Source: Spartobacteria bacterium
GTDB lineage: Bacteria > Verrucomicrobiota > Verrucomicrobiia > Chthoniobacterales > UBA10450
DNA length: 64,000 nt
Direction of reading: 5' to 3'
Assembly: GCA_003134785.1 (NCBI GenBank)
Contig: PLCN01000002.1
Span: 219-64,218, forward strand
Below, in pieces: positions 1 through 9,346 of this stretch. Made by a program: the position numbers and the translations under genes. The notes beneath the pieces were generated by a model, which saw only the letters and a program-made list of their open reading frames with translations, did not search any database and had not been told where the DNA came from. Every line of letters begins with the position of its first letter. Position 1 is the stretch's first letter.

Positions 1-1267
1 GCTGAAAATGAACCACCTGCTCCGACCTCCCCTTCAGCTCCCCTTGAAGCAAAACAACATGCTCCGACTTCTCCTTCAGCTCGCCTTGAAGCAGAGCAAC
101 GTGCTTAACCTTCTCTTCGAACTCCTCCTGGAGGTGGAGAACCTGCCTTTCTTTCTCATCTCTGACTCGGTTGAGCTCGAGGAGTTGAACCGAAAGTTGA
201 GCGGGCGTATTACAAGTATCCAGCAGATGCCGGGTTTCCTCACTTTTCGCGATCTTATTAATTAATGAGGCCAGCGGGGCTTCGACAAGGTCGATACGAG
301 GATAGAATAGCTCGCGTGCGGAAATGAATTGTGCCACAAGCGGCTCCATCTTTCCTGCAATCTCACGCGACGTAGAAGCATTTCGGATCGTCTCGTAGAA
401 ATCCAAAGCGAGTTGCGGAACGGGCTCTCTGAGTTTGTCAGCCGTCTTTTTGTTAAACTGATGATGCCGCATGGAGGGATCGAGGAAGTTCCGAAGCCGA
501 GTCCGGACTCGGGATGGAGTGCGAAGATTGACCCCCAATTGTTTCCGCAACTGGCCTAATATCGCGGCCGGATCGTCAACCATCTCGTCGTAGCGAACAA
601 ACGACCGTTGGTGGCTGCGCGTAGCGGTTTCGGCTTGCACGACATGTTCAAGCCAGAGGAGGTAACTCTTCGGATGCTCGATTCCATTGCGCTTCGCGAG
701 CGATTCTGCAACGTCCCACGGATGCCGCACCATCAAGACAAAGTGAGGCTCGGCTCCCAGGGTCTGAAAGATTGGAAACCAAAGCGGCATCAACCGGCAC
801 ATGCGCGGATCCTTCATTCCAAAGAGGGCGCTATCGGCAAAATCGCGTTCCAAAATCCCAACCAAAAGGGATCTGACATTCCGCGTGATCTTCCGCTTGA
901 CCCAATCGGACGGCAGCGGCTTGTCATCGTCCCAATGCGATCCCAGAGAACGGAGCAACTCATCATGCAAGGCGACAATCTCGGGGTGTTCCCAATATCC
1001 CTTTTCGTTGTCCCTCCCGGGCGGAGCCAGACGTTGACCGAAATTCACGCCAAGCAATTGGAGCGCGCCCCCCAAAGCGGAGGTCCCACTGCGGTGCATG
1101 CCGAGAATCACTACGGCCTGCCTTGCGGCGGCTAATCGCTTGCTTGGCGCGCGCGTAGAATTTTTGACCCCGGGGCCGCCAGGCCCGAGATTGGATCGGT
1201 CATTGCGACCGTAATTTATTTGCTCTCGCTTTTCCGACGCGGCATTTTGATCCCGCGCGTAGGCCAT
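1..1267 (-). CDS. Sulfotransferase family protein with coiled-coil C-terminus (partial)
   Basis: The reading frame is open from an ATG at 1267 (upstream AAGGAAG is a plausible ribosome site) to the left edge, so the C-terminus lies outside. About 422 residues are visible. After a 50-residue polar leader comes VVILGMHRSGTS, the 5'-phosphosulfate P-loop of PAPS sulfotransferases, then KGYWEHPEI, GMKDPRMCRL and VLMVRHPWDVAESLAKRNG (3'-phosphate-binding region), all typical of the bacterial sulfotransferase family. The last 100 residues become a heptad-rich coiled coil with a 14-residue (42 bp) repeat around LLQGELKEKSE. Known for the family: transfer of sulfate from PAPS to a carbohydrate or other acceptor. 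Inferred: decoration of a surface polysaccharide, given the glycosyltransferases nearby. The acceptor cannot be told from the sequence, and a downstream fused domain is possible. Confidence 0.85.
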   Translation of the reverse strand, partial: MAYARDQNAASEKREQINYGRNDRSNLGPGGPGVKNSTRAPSKRLAAARQAVVILGMHRSGTSALGGALQLLGVNFGQRLAPPGRDNEKGYWEHPEIVALHDELLRSLGSHWDDDKPLPSDWVKRKITRNVRSLLVGILERDFADSALFGMKDPRMCRLMPLWFPIFQTLGAEPHFVLMVRHPWDVAESLAKRNGIEHPKSYLLWLEHVVQAETATRSHQRSFVRYDEMVDDPAAILGQLRKQLGVNLRTPSRVRTRLRNFLDPSMRHHQFNKKTADKLREPVPQLALDFYETIRNASTSREIAGKMEPLVAQFISARELFYPRIDLVEAPLASLINKIAKSEETRHLLDTCNTPAQLSVQLLELNRVRDEKERQVLHLQEEFEEKVKHVALLQGELKEKSEHVVLLQGELKGRSEQVVHFQ

Positions 1268-1695
1268 AGCTTCCTTTTCGTTTCTGAAATAGCTACGCCT
1301 CCACTTCCCTTCTAGTTTCGCGCGAACAACGAACTTGTATTTCGAATGCGCATATGGCTTGACGCGAAATAGATCTTTCTTGGTCACGCATCCCATCCAT
1401 AGCTATTTGTAGCTTTTTTTGCAAACGTATCCGGTCAATTTTACGCCCTGTCTCGGCGCGCTGTACAAAGCAGATATTCCTTCTTGCCTCTCGTACGTCC
1501 CAAGAAAGGGCCGCGGAGCCGTGCAAGGATGCCTGCGCCGTCCCCATGATCAGACATCGGGTGTGCTTGAGCACCATCAGCCCTGGTCGGCTCAGGCGGT
1601 GTTAATCTGGCGGTTTAAGAGGCGTAGGGCATCCGCCCGCAGAACCGCGCCCGAGAGGTGGACCGTCTTCCTCGGATGGCCGCTGGTCGGGATAA
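1268..1695. other. Intergenic stretch, no gene seen
   Basis: Short open frames exist on both strands, but none has a recognisable motif, a good ribosome site or codon use like the neighbours. It separates the start of the sulfotransferase gene from the broken membrane-protein gene. Confidence 0.5.
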
Positions 1696-2740
1696 TCATG
1701 GTAGCTTTAAGGCGACGAAATCGGCTTTCGGCGCCTCTGTTATTATTATCGCTCCGGCGCGGGCAAATTGATCAACTAATGCGGCGCCTCGGTCACTGTA
1801 TCCATCACGATCTATAGTGATGGCGGCGAACCCTTTTTGACGCAAAATATCGATCGCTGCAGGAGCTGGCACCGTTCCGATCTGTCGTTGCCAGTCAGTC
1901 TGCCTCCTACCTTTGTCGTCACCATATGAGAAACGCAGTGAAATCGTGTACAGAAATGGTCGCAGGTGTTCATAATCTCCCATGCTGCCGATCTGCCGCT
2001 GTTCGGGATACTCCGCAAAAGGTAGCTGAAATATTGCGCTCCCGCTCGGCAACTGGCGCTGTAGAACTGCACAGAATCTGCGGTCCGAATCGACACTTGA
2101 ACGCAAACCCAGTCACATCTTTGGGTGAAATTTGGTCGGCTAATCCTACGCCTAGAATCAGTATAGCCAGTCCGAGTCGAGCTGGAACTGGCCACCGGCG
2201 CGTGTAGAGAGCCATTATCCGGACAAAGAAGAGGAGCGCAACGGTTAAGATGACGACAGAATAGCGGTTTGTCGCACGAAACAGATCAAACCCCCAAATT
2301 GCCACCATCGAATTGATCCCACCCGTTACGGACAACAAGAAGACCCACCCTAGTTGGTAAACTCCCGTTGGCACTCCCATTCCGGCACCCGAGCGGCGGG
2401 CGATCCGAAGGAAAGCAAAAATTGCTAATGTTACCAAACCGAAGATGCCGACAAGACCCAGATACGGGGCCCAGAACTCACCAGTAAAGTAGCCGGTATG
2501 CAAGTAGCGTTCGCTTAGCCGACCTAAAACTGGCCAGGGCGGCGTCCTATAAGGTAAGAACAGCTCGATCGGCTTTAGCGCGAACCGCTCAGTTCCTCCG
2601 TAGTTGCGAACCACCGCGCCCGGATTCGGACCGTAAAACCATTTGTAGGTCAACGGGTCGATGTTACCGAGTAGGAACATCGAGAATAGTATTGCCAAAG
2701 AAGTCAAGCCAATCGCCGCAGTGCGTTCGAGACCGAGAAG
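1696..2740 (-). pseudogene. Truncated and frameshifted polytopic membrane protein
   Basis: Two minus-strand frames together read as the C-terminal part of a large polysaccharide-type membrane protein. Frame one (2740 to about 2100) has several hydrophobic segments such as LVGIFGLVTLAIFAFLRI and YSVVILTVALLFFVRIMAL. Near 2100-2110 the sense shifts by one base into a second frame that continues with IFQLPFAEYPEQ, MGDYEHLRPFLYT, FAAITIDRDGYSDRGAALV and ends DFVALKLP at 1696, a soluble C-terminal domain. An in-frame stop precedes the first membrane segment, so the N-terminal half is also gone. Inferred: dead remnant of a membrane enzyme of polysaccharide synthesis. A sequencing indel would explain only the frameshift, not the missing N-terminus. 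Confidence 0.6.
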
Positions 2741-2810
2741 TCATTGCTGCCACGGACGAGCGCGATATGTCAATGATCTTCACCGGCATTCGCCATTTCC
2801 AGCATTAATT

Positions 2811-3053
2811 TTGAGAATCAACTTGGGTGCTAGTCAAACGAAGCTCGACGGTTTTGTGAATATTGACGTTGTTGCTGGTTGCGATCTCCAATTGGATTTA
2901 AATACACAACCATTTCCATTGGAGAGCGATTCGGTCGAATGCGTGTTCTCCTTTCACACGATTGAACATCTAGATAACTATCTATTTGCACTAGGCGAGA
3001 TCTGGCGTGTTCTGAAGCATGGAGGCCGATTTTTACTTTCTGTTCCTGCGTAA
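2811..3053 (+). pseudogene. SAM-dependent methyltransferase fragment
   Basis: Eighty residues look like the start of a class I methyltransferase (type 11). INLGASQTKLDGFVNID is the SAM-binding opening, VFSFHTIEHL the mid-domain acidic/His motif, and IWRVLKHGGRFLLSVPA the post-III strand. The frame then stops, although the family normally runs another 80-150 residues. No continuation is visible in the next 140 bases. Inferred: truncated remnant. It lies back-to-back with the truncated membrane-protein gene, which suggests repeated breakage of this part of the locus. Confidence 0.6.
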
Positions 3054-3195
3054 CCTTGACAGAGTATAATTTAGTCAACCTTGAATCGCAAATGATGTGC
3101 AGGCCCCGTCGGATTTTCTGACAATGTGATAGGGAGGTTTCACGGAGTATCCTAGGATAAAGCGAGTTTTTCGAGGGCTATCTTGAGAGCATTAA

Positions 3196-3999
3196 ATGGC
3201 CGATAATTATCTCGTACTGCGCGCCAGCCCGGACTGGCGGAACTTTGATATCGAACAAACCCGACCCTTTTGTCGCAATGCGGGTCTGCAGGAGGATTTG
3301 ATCATCCGTTTCGTTGACCGCTGGCAACGGACGCTGGCGCTCGACTACCGCGAGTTTCGGCATCAGATGAAGGAGATCACGCTCCAATCGATCTTCGCCT
3401 GTCGCAATTCTCGTTTCCTGAGATCAATCGAGCTCGGCGATATTCTGAACGACGATGACCTTTTTCTGTTCATGGACGACGACGATTGGGTCGCTCCGGC
3501 GCTGTTCGACGTTTTGAGGGGCTATGAAATTCCCGCCGATGGCTTTCTCTGGAGTTCGATTGGTCTAGGAAAGGATTTCGCCGCCCGGCCGATTGAAAAC
3601 CGCGCTCCCCTTTTGCAAAAACGTCTGCTAAACGACATGATTTATTCCAACAACTATTGTGTAACAGGACAGGCGATCCGGAGATTGGGTATCCAAGCGC
3701 TCTTCGAACACTCCCGGGCTCAAAAATCCTTCAACGACAAACAGTTTTCGCCGCAAAAAATTGCGTATTACTTGAGCTGCGCGAACAAACATCCGTGTAG
3801 CACGGTCTTTATTCAATTCAATTCGGAAACTCCTGAAATTCTCGAACATTTGCGAGAAACGATCGAAGGAATCGCTGACGAGCAGAAAGATGCGAAGTTG
3901 GATGCGGACACGCACTGGATTGCGCCATACCTCCGTCAGTTTGAAACGGTAGTTCGCCGCAGCCTGCTCACCACGACCTCGGCGACGCACGCCGCCTAG
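3196..3999 (+). CDS. Putative glycosyltransferase with a DDDDW acidic motif
   Basis: This 267-residue protein has FLFMDDDDWVAPALFDVL near residue 95, matching the metal/nucleotide-sugar DxD region of GT-A glycosyltransferases, especially the putative rhamnosyltransferase-like group. A TAA sits immediately before the ATG at 3196, so it cannot start earlier in this frame. It therefore lacks the usual long N-terminal Rossmann part seen in GT2 enzymes and may itself be shortened. Acceptor and donor cannot be deduced. Context (sulfotransferases, GT2 proteins) supports a role in surface polysaccharide assembly. There is no strong ribosome site, only GAGAG upstream. Confidence 0.55.
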   Translation: MADNYLVLRASPDWRNFDIEQTRPFCRNAGLQEDLIIRFVDRWQRTLALDYREFRHQMKEITLQSIFACRNSRFLRSIELGDILNDDDLFLFMDDDDWVAPALFDVLRGYEIPADGFLWSSIGLGKDFAARPIENRAPLLQKRLLNDMIYSNNYCVTGQAIRRLGIQALFEHSRAQKSFNDKQFSPQKIAYYLSCANKHPCSTVFIQFNSETPEILEHLRETIEGIADEQKDAKLDADTHWIAPYLRQFETVVRRSLLTTTSATHAA

Positions 4000-4338
4000 G
4001 CCAGCCATCGTAATCGTCTTGTCTGGCGACGGTCGCCAGGCAAATAAGGTACGCGATGACGCTCAATCCACAAGGTACTTGCGGCGGGTCTATCGCGCCG
4101 TCGCCGTTCTGCCGCCACCGTAAGTGGGGAAACTCACAATAACGATGAAGCCTTTCATGATGCGTTGGAATGGCGCATCCTCCAACTCGTGCAGCTTCAG
4201 AAAACCGAAGTCACGCATCGACTGATGATTATGTATCTGGGAGCGCCGCGAAGCCGTTCGTTGACCACTTTTCGATTTTAGATATTTCTCAGTGGACACG
4301 CCTTAGGACTCCACTGTCGTATACTGTTTCGAGTTCAA
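4000..4338. other. Intergenic stretch, no gene seen
   Basis: Small open frames on both strands show no recognisable domain. It probably contains the promoter of the glycosyltransferase/methyltransferase fusion that follows, but no clear -35/-10 pair could be assigned with confidence. Confidence 0.45.
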
Positions 4339-6123
4339 ATGAAACAAGAGCTAAGTAAATACCGAGGAACTGAACACCTGGCTAAAGAGAGCGAACGTAA
4401 ACTGGGCGTGTCGGTGGTCGTGGTGGTTTACAATATGGCCCGCGAGGCACCGCGGACGCTGCATTCCCTCTCAGCCGCTTACCAACGCCACATCGATCCG
4501 GATGACTATGAAGTGATCGTCGTCGATAATGGCTCCACGCCGCCATTCGACCCGCACGTATTTGAAACACTCAAAGGCTATTTTCGGCTCATTCGCATCG
4601 ATCGCGCGCTGCCATCGCCAGCAGCGGCGATCAACCGCGGTCTTGCCGAGGCGCGTGGAAAACTGATCGGAGTGATGATCGACGGGGCGCGTATAGCGTC
4701 GCCCGGAATTGTTGGACTGGCTGCGATGGCGGATAAGTTGACGGACCGCACCGTCATCCTGACCCTGGGCTTTCACCTCGGTTCTGAAGTTCAAATGAGC
4801 AGCGTAATGAAAGGCTATAACCAGCAGCAGGAGGACCTCCTGCTGACGCAGGTGAATTGGACGGAAGACGGATATCGCCTTTTCGATATCTCTGTATTTG
4901 CCGGATCGTCGAACAACGGATGGTTCGGTCCGATCGGCGAGAGCAACGCGATCTTCATGCGTCGGGAGCTTTGGCACGAACTTGGCGGCTTCGATGGGAG
5001 GTTCCAAACGCCTGGCGGCGGACTCGTCAATTTGGACACGCTCGCCCGCGCCGTGGCGTTGCCTGACGTCACCGTGACCACCCTCCTTGGCGAAGGCACC
5101 TTCCATCAGGTTCACGGCGGAGTCGCCACGAACGCGATCCACAGCATGCAAGACGCCTTCCACGCCGAGTACATGAATATCCGAGGCCGCCCGTTTCAGA
5201 CACCGATCTACCAATCTCTCTATTTCGGTTCAGCGCTCTTCAATGCGCTGGCTTCGTTCGGCGATTCGGTGAAAGGGAATTTGTTGCCGGAGCAGAGTCA
5301 GCGCGCCACCTTTCATCTGGAGCGCGCCAAAGCCAGCCGTATGCAGGGCAACACCCGATCAGCGGCATTGGAATATCGCACAGCCCTGACTTTCGATGAC
5401 GATCTGCTGGAAGCGTACATTGGCCTTTCCGAATTGCGCATGCCAGGAGAAGGTTATTTGAGCTGGCTCGCGCGCTTGCAGGCGGCTTTGTCACCCAAGT
5501 TATATCTCGAAATCGGCGTTGGCAGTGGCCAATCATTGGCTCTGGCTCGCCCGCCAACCCGGGCCATCGGGGTCGATCCGCAACCCAAGATCAATGTTCC
5601 GTTTAATACCGAGATCCAAATCTTTTCCGAGACGAGCAACGAATTTTTCGCCCGGGGAAAAATGGCGTCGTTTCTGGCCCACCAGCCATTGAGTCTCGCG
5701 TTCATTGACGGCCTACATGTCTTTGCGCAGTCGCTAAGGGACTTTATCAACGTCGAGACTTTCTGCGGTCCACGTTCGGTTGTCCTGATTCACGACACGG
5801 TCCCATGGGATGAGGTTACGCAGAGGCCAGACCGGCAACGAAAATTTTATACGGGAGACGTTTGGAAGACAGTACTATGCCTCAAGCACTACCGCCCCGA
5901 CCTCGATATCTTCACCATCGCCACTCCATTGAGCGGGCTCACTGTCATCACCGGCTTGAATCCAATCTCGCGCATTCTCGTCGACCGATACCAGGAAGCG
6001 ATCGAACGGTTCGATGCGGTACGTTACGCCGACATTGAAAATTGCATCGACGAGTCGCTCAACCTTGTTGCAAATAGTTGGGATAATGCTGCCGCGCATT
6101 TTGAGAAACACGGCATCTTCTAA
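4339..6123 (+). CDS. GT2-like glycosyltransferase fused to a class I SAM methyltransferase
   Basis: The protein is 594 residues and has two enzymatic parts. Residues 24-265 form a GT2 fold: VSVVVVVYNMAREAPRTL opens it, VDNGS (62-66) is the nucleotide contact, and ESNAIFMRRELWHELGGFD (201-219) resembles the acceptor/'ED' region. Where GT2 enzymes carry DxD, this one has MIDGAR (113-118), so metal binding may differ. Residues about 325-365 look like a TPR-type helical linker. Residues 385-560 read as a Methyltransf_24-like domain, with LEIGVGSGQS (390-399), FIDGLH (455-460) and IHDTVP (484-489). Inferred: one polypeptide that transfers a sugar and methylates a product, possibly capping a glycan. 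The GT half is closely related to the separate protein at 11905-12822. Confidence 0.8.
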   Translation: MKQELSKYRGTEHLAKESERKLGVSVVVVVYNMAREAPRTLHSLSAAYQRHIDPDDYEVIVVDNGSTPPFDPHVFETLKGYFRLIRIDRALPSPAAAINRGLAEARGKLIGVMIDGARIASPGIVGLAAMADKLTDRTVILTLGFHLGSEVQMSSVMKGYNQQQEDLLLTQVNWTEDGYRLFDISVFAGSSNNGWFGPIGESNAIFMRRELWHELGGFDGRFQTPGGGLVNLDTLARAVALPDVTVTTLLGEGTFHQVHGGVATNAIHSMQDAFHAEYMNIRGRPFQTPIYQSLYFGSALFNALASFGDSVKGNLLPEQSQRATFHLERAKASRMQGNTRSAALEYRTALTFDDDLLEAYIGLSELRMPGEGYLSWLARLQAALSPKLYLEIGVGSGQSLALARPPTRAIGVDPQPKINVPFNTEIQIFSETSNEFFARGKMASFLAHQPLSLAFIDGLHVFAQSLRDFINVETFCGPRSVVLIHDTVPWDEVTQRPDRQRKFYTGDVWKTVLCLKHYRPDLDIFTIATPLSGLTVITGLNPISRILVDRYQEAIERFDAVRYADIENCIDESLNLVANSWDNAAAHFEKHGIF

Positions 6124-6199
6124 TCTCCACTTCGTGTCTTGCGCTTTGTAAACCCTTGTCGAGTGATAAAGTAACCTATTAAATTGATGGGGGATTCTT

Positions 6200-6985
6200 A
6201 TGACTGAGGCGAAGCTCGCCGGTGTTCTTGCCGGTAGTTCCCACCTAGTGTCTTTCGGCGTGCCGCTAAAAAGCGAGAATGATCAAACTACCCTGATGCC
6301 CTTGAATGATGCCGAGGAAGATTTTCTTTGTCTCAATGGGCCTTTCCCGCGCGGAGAAAGTTATTGGGCGGAGACCGAAAGACTCGCCTCAGACTACACA
6401 TTGTTTATCTGGTGGCGCGGCAATCAACACATAGCGGACTATATGTTCGCGTCGGATCCACCATTCGATTTTGTCCTCTCGGATCAGATCGGTTTGCCGA
6501 TCATGAAAGATTCAGTCATCGTGCCCGAGCAAATGCTCAGGGAAAAATTTGCTCCTACTTTTGATCGACTGGAAACTCTGGTCAAGAACGTAGCGCAACG
6601 GGCACATCGCGGTGTATTTGTATGTGGCACCCCGCCGCCTAAGGGCGACACCGCTTTCATACGTGCGACCCTTGCCAAGGAGCCTTATTTTGTCGAGCGC
6701 CTTGCCACCTTGGGCAGAAGCGCCGAGACAGTTCCTCTTACTGCACCCGAGACTCTTTATAAATTGTGGCGGCTCATTCAAAATATGTCGCGCGATGTCG
6801 CCCATAGACATGGGGCGAAATTCATACCGATACCGGCGGAATCGCAAACGCCTGAAGGATTTTTGCGTAAAGAATTCTGGTTCGATATTACGCACGCGAA
6901 CGCCAATCTCGGGCGACTGTTCTTGCGGTGCCTTAGAGAACACTTGCAGGAGGCGAGGAATGCATCCGTACAAAACTTTGCCTGA
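6200..6985 (+). CDS. SGNH-hydrolase-like protein of unknown specificity
   Basis: This 261-residue protein has GSSH near residues 12-15 and, close to the C-terminus, FDITHAN with Asp229 and His232 spaced like the D-x-x-H catalytic pair of SGNH/GDSL esterases. A central strand and loop reads VFVCGTPPPKGD. The match is by motif order only. The first block has GSSH rather than GDS, as in some acyltransferase-partner SGNH domains. It overlaps the following GSCFA gene by 26 bases, so the two are probably translated together and work on the same substrate, perhaps adding or removing acyl groups on polysaccharide. No signal peptide is visible, so it is probably cytoplasmic. Confidence 0.6.
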   Translation: MTEAKLAGVLAGSSHLVSFGVPLKSENDQTTLMPLNDAEEDFLCLNGPFPRGESYWAETERLASDYTLFIWWRGNQHIADYMFASDPPFDFVLSDQIGLPIMKDSVIVPEQMLREKFAPTFDRLETLVKNVAQRAHRGVFVCGTPPPKGDTAFIRATLAKEPYFVERLATLGRSAETVPLTAPETLYKLWRLIQNMSRDVAHRHGAKFIPIPAESQTPEGFLRKEFWFDITHANANLGRLFLRCLREHLQEARNASVQNFA

Positions 6986-8033
6986 CCGCAGTTTCTGGTC
7001 GCGATCAGTATCGAAAGGCTTCAAGGCAGGTGACGTAGGCACGCTTCCTTATCCATTGCTCAAAGCCGGTCAGAAGGTGATGAGCGCCGGGAGCTGCTTC
7101 GCGGTGAATCTCGTGCCTTACCTTGAGCGGAGCGGGTTTACATACGTCAGGACAAACGGCCGGCACCCCGATTTCCGAAACATAGGGCCCGAGAACTTCA
7201 GTTACGACATCTTTAGCGCCGCTTATGGCAATATCTACACCGCCAGGCACCTGCTTCAACTTACGCGACGGTGCCTGGGCAAGTTCTCGCCTCAGGAGGA
7301 TCGTTGGCACGGCGACGGAATTGTCATCGATCCGTTTAGGCCTGGATTGCGCTATTTCGCCAGGACAGATCGGGAGTTTGAACTTCTAACGAAACAATAC
7401 CTTGATTCGGTTGTTGCGGCCTTTCAGTTTTGCGACGTTTTCATATTTACGCTTGGCCTCACCGAGGCTTGGCGCTCCACACTCGACGGCGCCGTATATC
7501 CTGCTTGCCCTGGAACGATAGCCGGTGTTTTCGACGGCGCGAGACATGAGTTCGTAAACTTCACTGTCGCTGATGTCGTTGACGACTTGAATTCGTTTGT
7601 CGGAGAAGTGAGAGGCGTCAATCCGAATATCAGAATAATCCTGACGGTTTCCCCGGTTCCACTGGTTGCCACCACGACCAGCGACCACGTGCTAGCGGCG
7701 ACGGTCTACAGCAAGGCGGTGCTTCGCGTGGCTGCCGAGCAGGTCATCTCCGACAATGAAGAGGTTTTCTATTTCCCGGCATACGAAATCGTCGCCGGCC
7801 CGCAGGCGCCCAAGAATTGTTTTGAGGCGGACCTGAGGAGCGTTTCATCTGAAGCCATAAAAACAGTGCTGTCGGCCTTCCTCGATAAATGCGAGGTGGG
7901 CTCATCCGAAACTTCTCGGCCGCAGAATCAAGCGACTCTTCCGCGGATTACCCCACATGAGCTTGCGGCCTTATCTGCTCGCATTTCCGCGATGGAATGT
8001 GAGGAAGCGGGGCAAGATTTCCTATCTCAATGA
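6960..8033 (+). CDS. GSCFA domain protein
   Basis: The protein has 357 residues from the ATG at 6960, which follows an excellent ribosome site (AGGAGG seven bases upstream). The frame stays open further upstream, but that part only shadows the previous gene. MSAGSCFAVNL (residues 41-51) carries the GSCFA signature that names the family. Further blocks FIFTLGLTEAWRS and ILTVSPVPLVAT are conserved positions of these SGNH-related proteins. GSCFA proteins are thought to be hydrolase-like, but their substrates are poorly known. Its neighbour 5' is another SGNH-like protein and overlaps it. Inferred: both modify a glycan or its substituents in the surrounding polysaccharide locus. Confidence 0.8.
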   Translation: MHPYKTLPDRSFWSRSVSKGFKAGDVGTLPYPLLKAGQKVMSAGSCFAVNLVPYLERSGFTYVRTNGRHPDFRNIGPENFSYDIFSAAYGNIYTARHLLQLTRRCLGKFSPQEDRWHGDGIVIDPFRPGLRYFARTDREFELLTKQYLDSVVAAFQFCDVFIFTLGLTEAWRSTLDGAVYPACPGTIAGVFDGARHEFVNFTVADVVDDLNSFVGEVRGVNPNIRIILTVSPVPLVATTTSDHVLAATVYSKAVLRVAAEQVISDNEEVFYFPAYEIVAGPQAPKNCFEADLRSVSSEAIKTVLSAFLDKCEVGSSETSRPQNQATLPRITPHELAALSARISAMECEEAGQDFLSQ

Positions 8034-8131
8034 GCAGTTCGTTCCCACCGCTAAAGGGGGGGCTGGTCGGCAAGAACTGAGTTAAGTAGCAAGATTTATC
8101 GGTTCAATCGCGGCTACTATACACCCGCTAA

Positions 8132-8935
8132 CTATTTCTCTTCGGCTACCGGTATACAGTCATGGAGCGGCCGCTTGCGCCAAAATGCCGCAGTTGGATC
8201 GATGTTTTCCAACGGTTCAGAGATGCTATTACTGGCACGAAAATCATGAATAGCTCGCTGGCATGTCGGGAGACGATAATCGTCAACGACAATAAATCCA
8301 TTTGGAGAGACCTTGTCATAAAGCGCATTCAGCGCATCCATCGTCGATTCATACAAGTCGCCGTCGAGACGCAGCAGTGCTAGTTGTGCGACGGGAGCAC
8401 GCGGCAGCGTATCCTTGAACCATCCTTTTAGAAAAACGACCTGTGCGTCCAACAGGCCGTATTTTGCGAAATTGCGTTGGACCTCCTCGAGCGAAACCGC
8501 CAGGAATGCCGCCTTGTGAAGCCAACTGCCTTTATCTGCCGGAAACCGGTCCGAACAAGGCGGCGGCAACCCTTTGAAGGAATCGGCGACCCAGACACGG
8601 CGATCTCGGATATCGTATGCCGCCAGCATCGCCCGCATGAAGATAGACGCACCACCCCGCCAGACTCCGGTTTCGATGAAATCTCCCGGGATGTTATTCT
8701 TTAGAATTTGATCAATACACTGACGCAAATGACGTAGGCGCGTCAATCCAACCATCGTGTGCGCATGCTGAGGCCAGTCTTGCCCGAGAAGACGTCTCTT
8801 CTCATCATAGTGAGTCAAAAGCTCCGGCTGCTCACCGGGCTGGAAGCCAAGGTCATCCAGGATTGCCCCGGTTAGTGTCTGTTCGAGGAGGTCGAGGTAA
8901 CGATCGATGAGCTGCATTTTGAAACCGGGCTTCAT
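8132..8935 (-). CDS. TylF/MycF-type sugar O-methyltransferase
   Basis: This 267-residue protein carries the macrocin-O-methyltransferase (TylF) layout: FIETGVWRGGASIF (residues 87-100) binds SAM, VWVADSFKGLPPP (114-126) follows, and LRLDGDLYESTMDAL near residue 194 and FIVVDDY near 215 carry the acidic residues that hold Mg2+ in MycF-like enzymes. The family methylates hydroxyls of deoxysugars. Here the likely target is a sugar of the surface glycan. The start at 8935 lies 15 bases after the stop of a decayed reading frame on the same strand, so it may once have been part of a longer operon. A second possible start is the Met at residue 7. Confidence 0.8.
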   Translation of the reverse strand: MKPGFKMQLIDRYLDLLEQTLTGAILDDLGFQPGEQPELLTHYDEKRRLLGQDWPQHAHTMVGLTRLRHLRQCIDQILKNNIPGDFIETGVWRGGASIFMRAMLAAYDIRDRRVWVADSFKGLPPPCSDRFPADKGSWLHKAAFLAVSLEEVQRNFAKYGLLDAQVVFLKGWFKDTLPRAPVAQLALLRLDGDLYESTMDALNALYDKVSPNGFIVVDDYRLPTCQRAIHDFRASNSISEPLENIDPTAAFWRKRPLHDCIPVAEEK

Positions 8936-8950
8936 CTCGCTCGATTCCCA

Positions 8951-9190
8951 TTACGCGTCGAAAAGGATAAACTCAATACAGTTTTTTGGCACGAGCGCGC
9001 CGGCCCCAAGATCGTCGCGCATTACGATGTAGCGCGCCTACGATCCGGAATTCGTTGAATCGTTCTAGATAAGTCCCCGGTCCGTCGCATCCCGGCGATG
9101 TCGTTCGTTGGTCCTGCAGCGTCAATTGCGATAGTCGTCAAACTGAGGACGCCGGCGAGATGCTTCCCGAGTGTTTCCTGTTCGTCGACC
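8951..9190 (-). pseudogene. Decayed C-terminal gene remnant
   Basis: Reading the minus strand with a one-base shift gives a sensible protein tail: TTSPGCDGPGTYLERFNEFR and then, one frame over, ARYIVMRDDLGAGALVPKNC continuing to a TAA at 8951. The change of frame falls near 9035, and another break seems to occur near 9130. I do not recognise the family. A 20-base tract inside it (8997-9016) recurs exactly at 15438-15457. Without alignment this remains a likely but unproven pseudogene. It directly precedes the TylF-like gene. Confidence 0.4.
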
Positions 9191-9346
9191 AACGAACTCA
9201 TTTTGAAGGCTATAAAGTTCTGGAACCCCGCCTCCTGATTCAATATGATCGGCGATTCACCAGTAAAGTTAGTTTTCCGAATCCAAGCTAATGTTGATGG
9301 CGCCACTTCGATCTTTATTGGGCGGAACAGGCGAGAGTCTTATTCT

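Noticed and set aside
608-1135. 175-codon plus-strand open frame
   Set aside because: It is the antisense of the sulfotransferase gene, whose minus-strand frame has clear family motifs and runs off the left edge.
1293-1577. 94-codon minus-strand frame
   Set aside because: No motif, no ribosome site, basic low-complexity composition; looks like noncoding sequence.
4471-5214. 247-codon minus-strand frame inside the GT2/methyltransferase fusion
   Set aside because: Antisense shadow of a gene with strong family motifs on the plus strand.
6612-6959. Upstream extension of the GSCFA reading frame
   Set aside because: It overlaps the SGNH-like gene completely; the ATG at 6960 has AGGAGG and the family's normal start.
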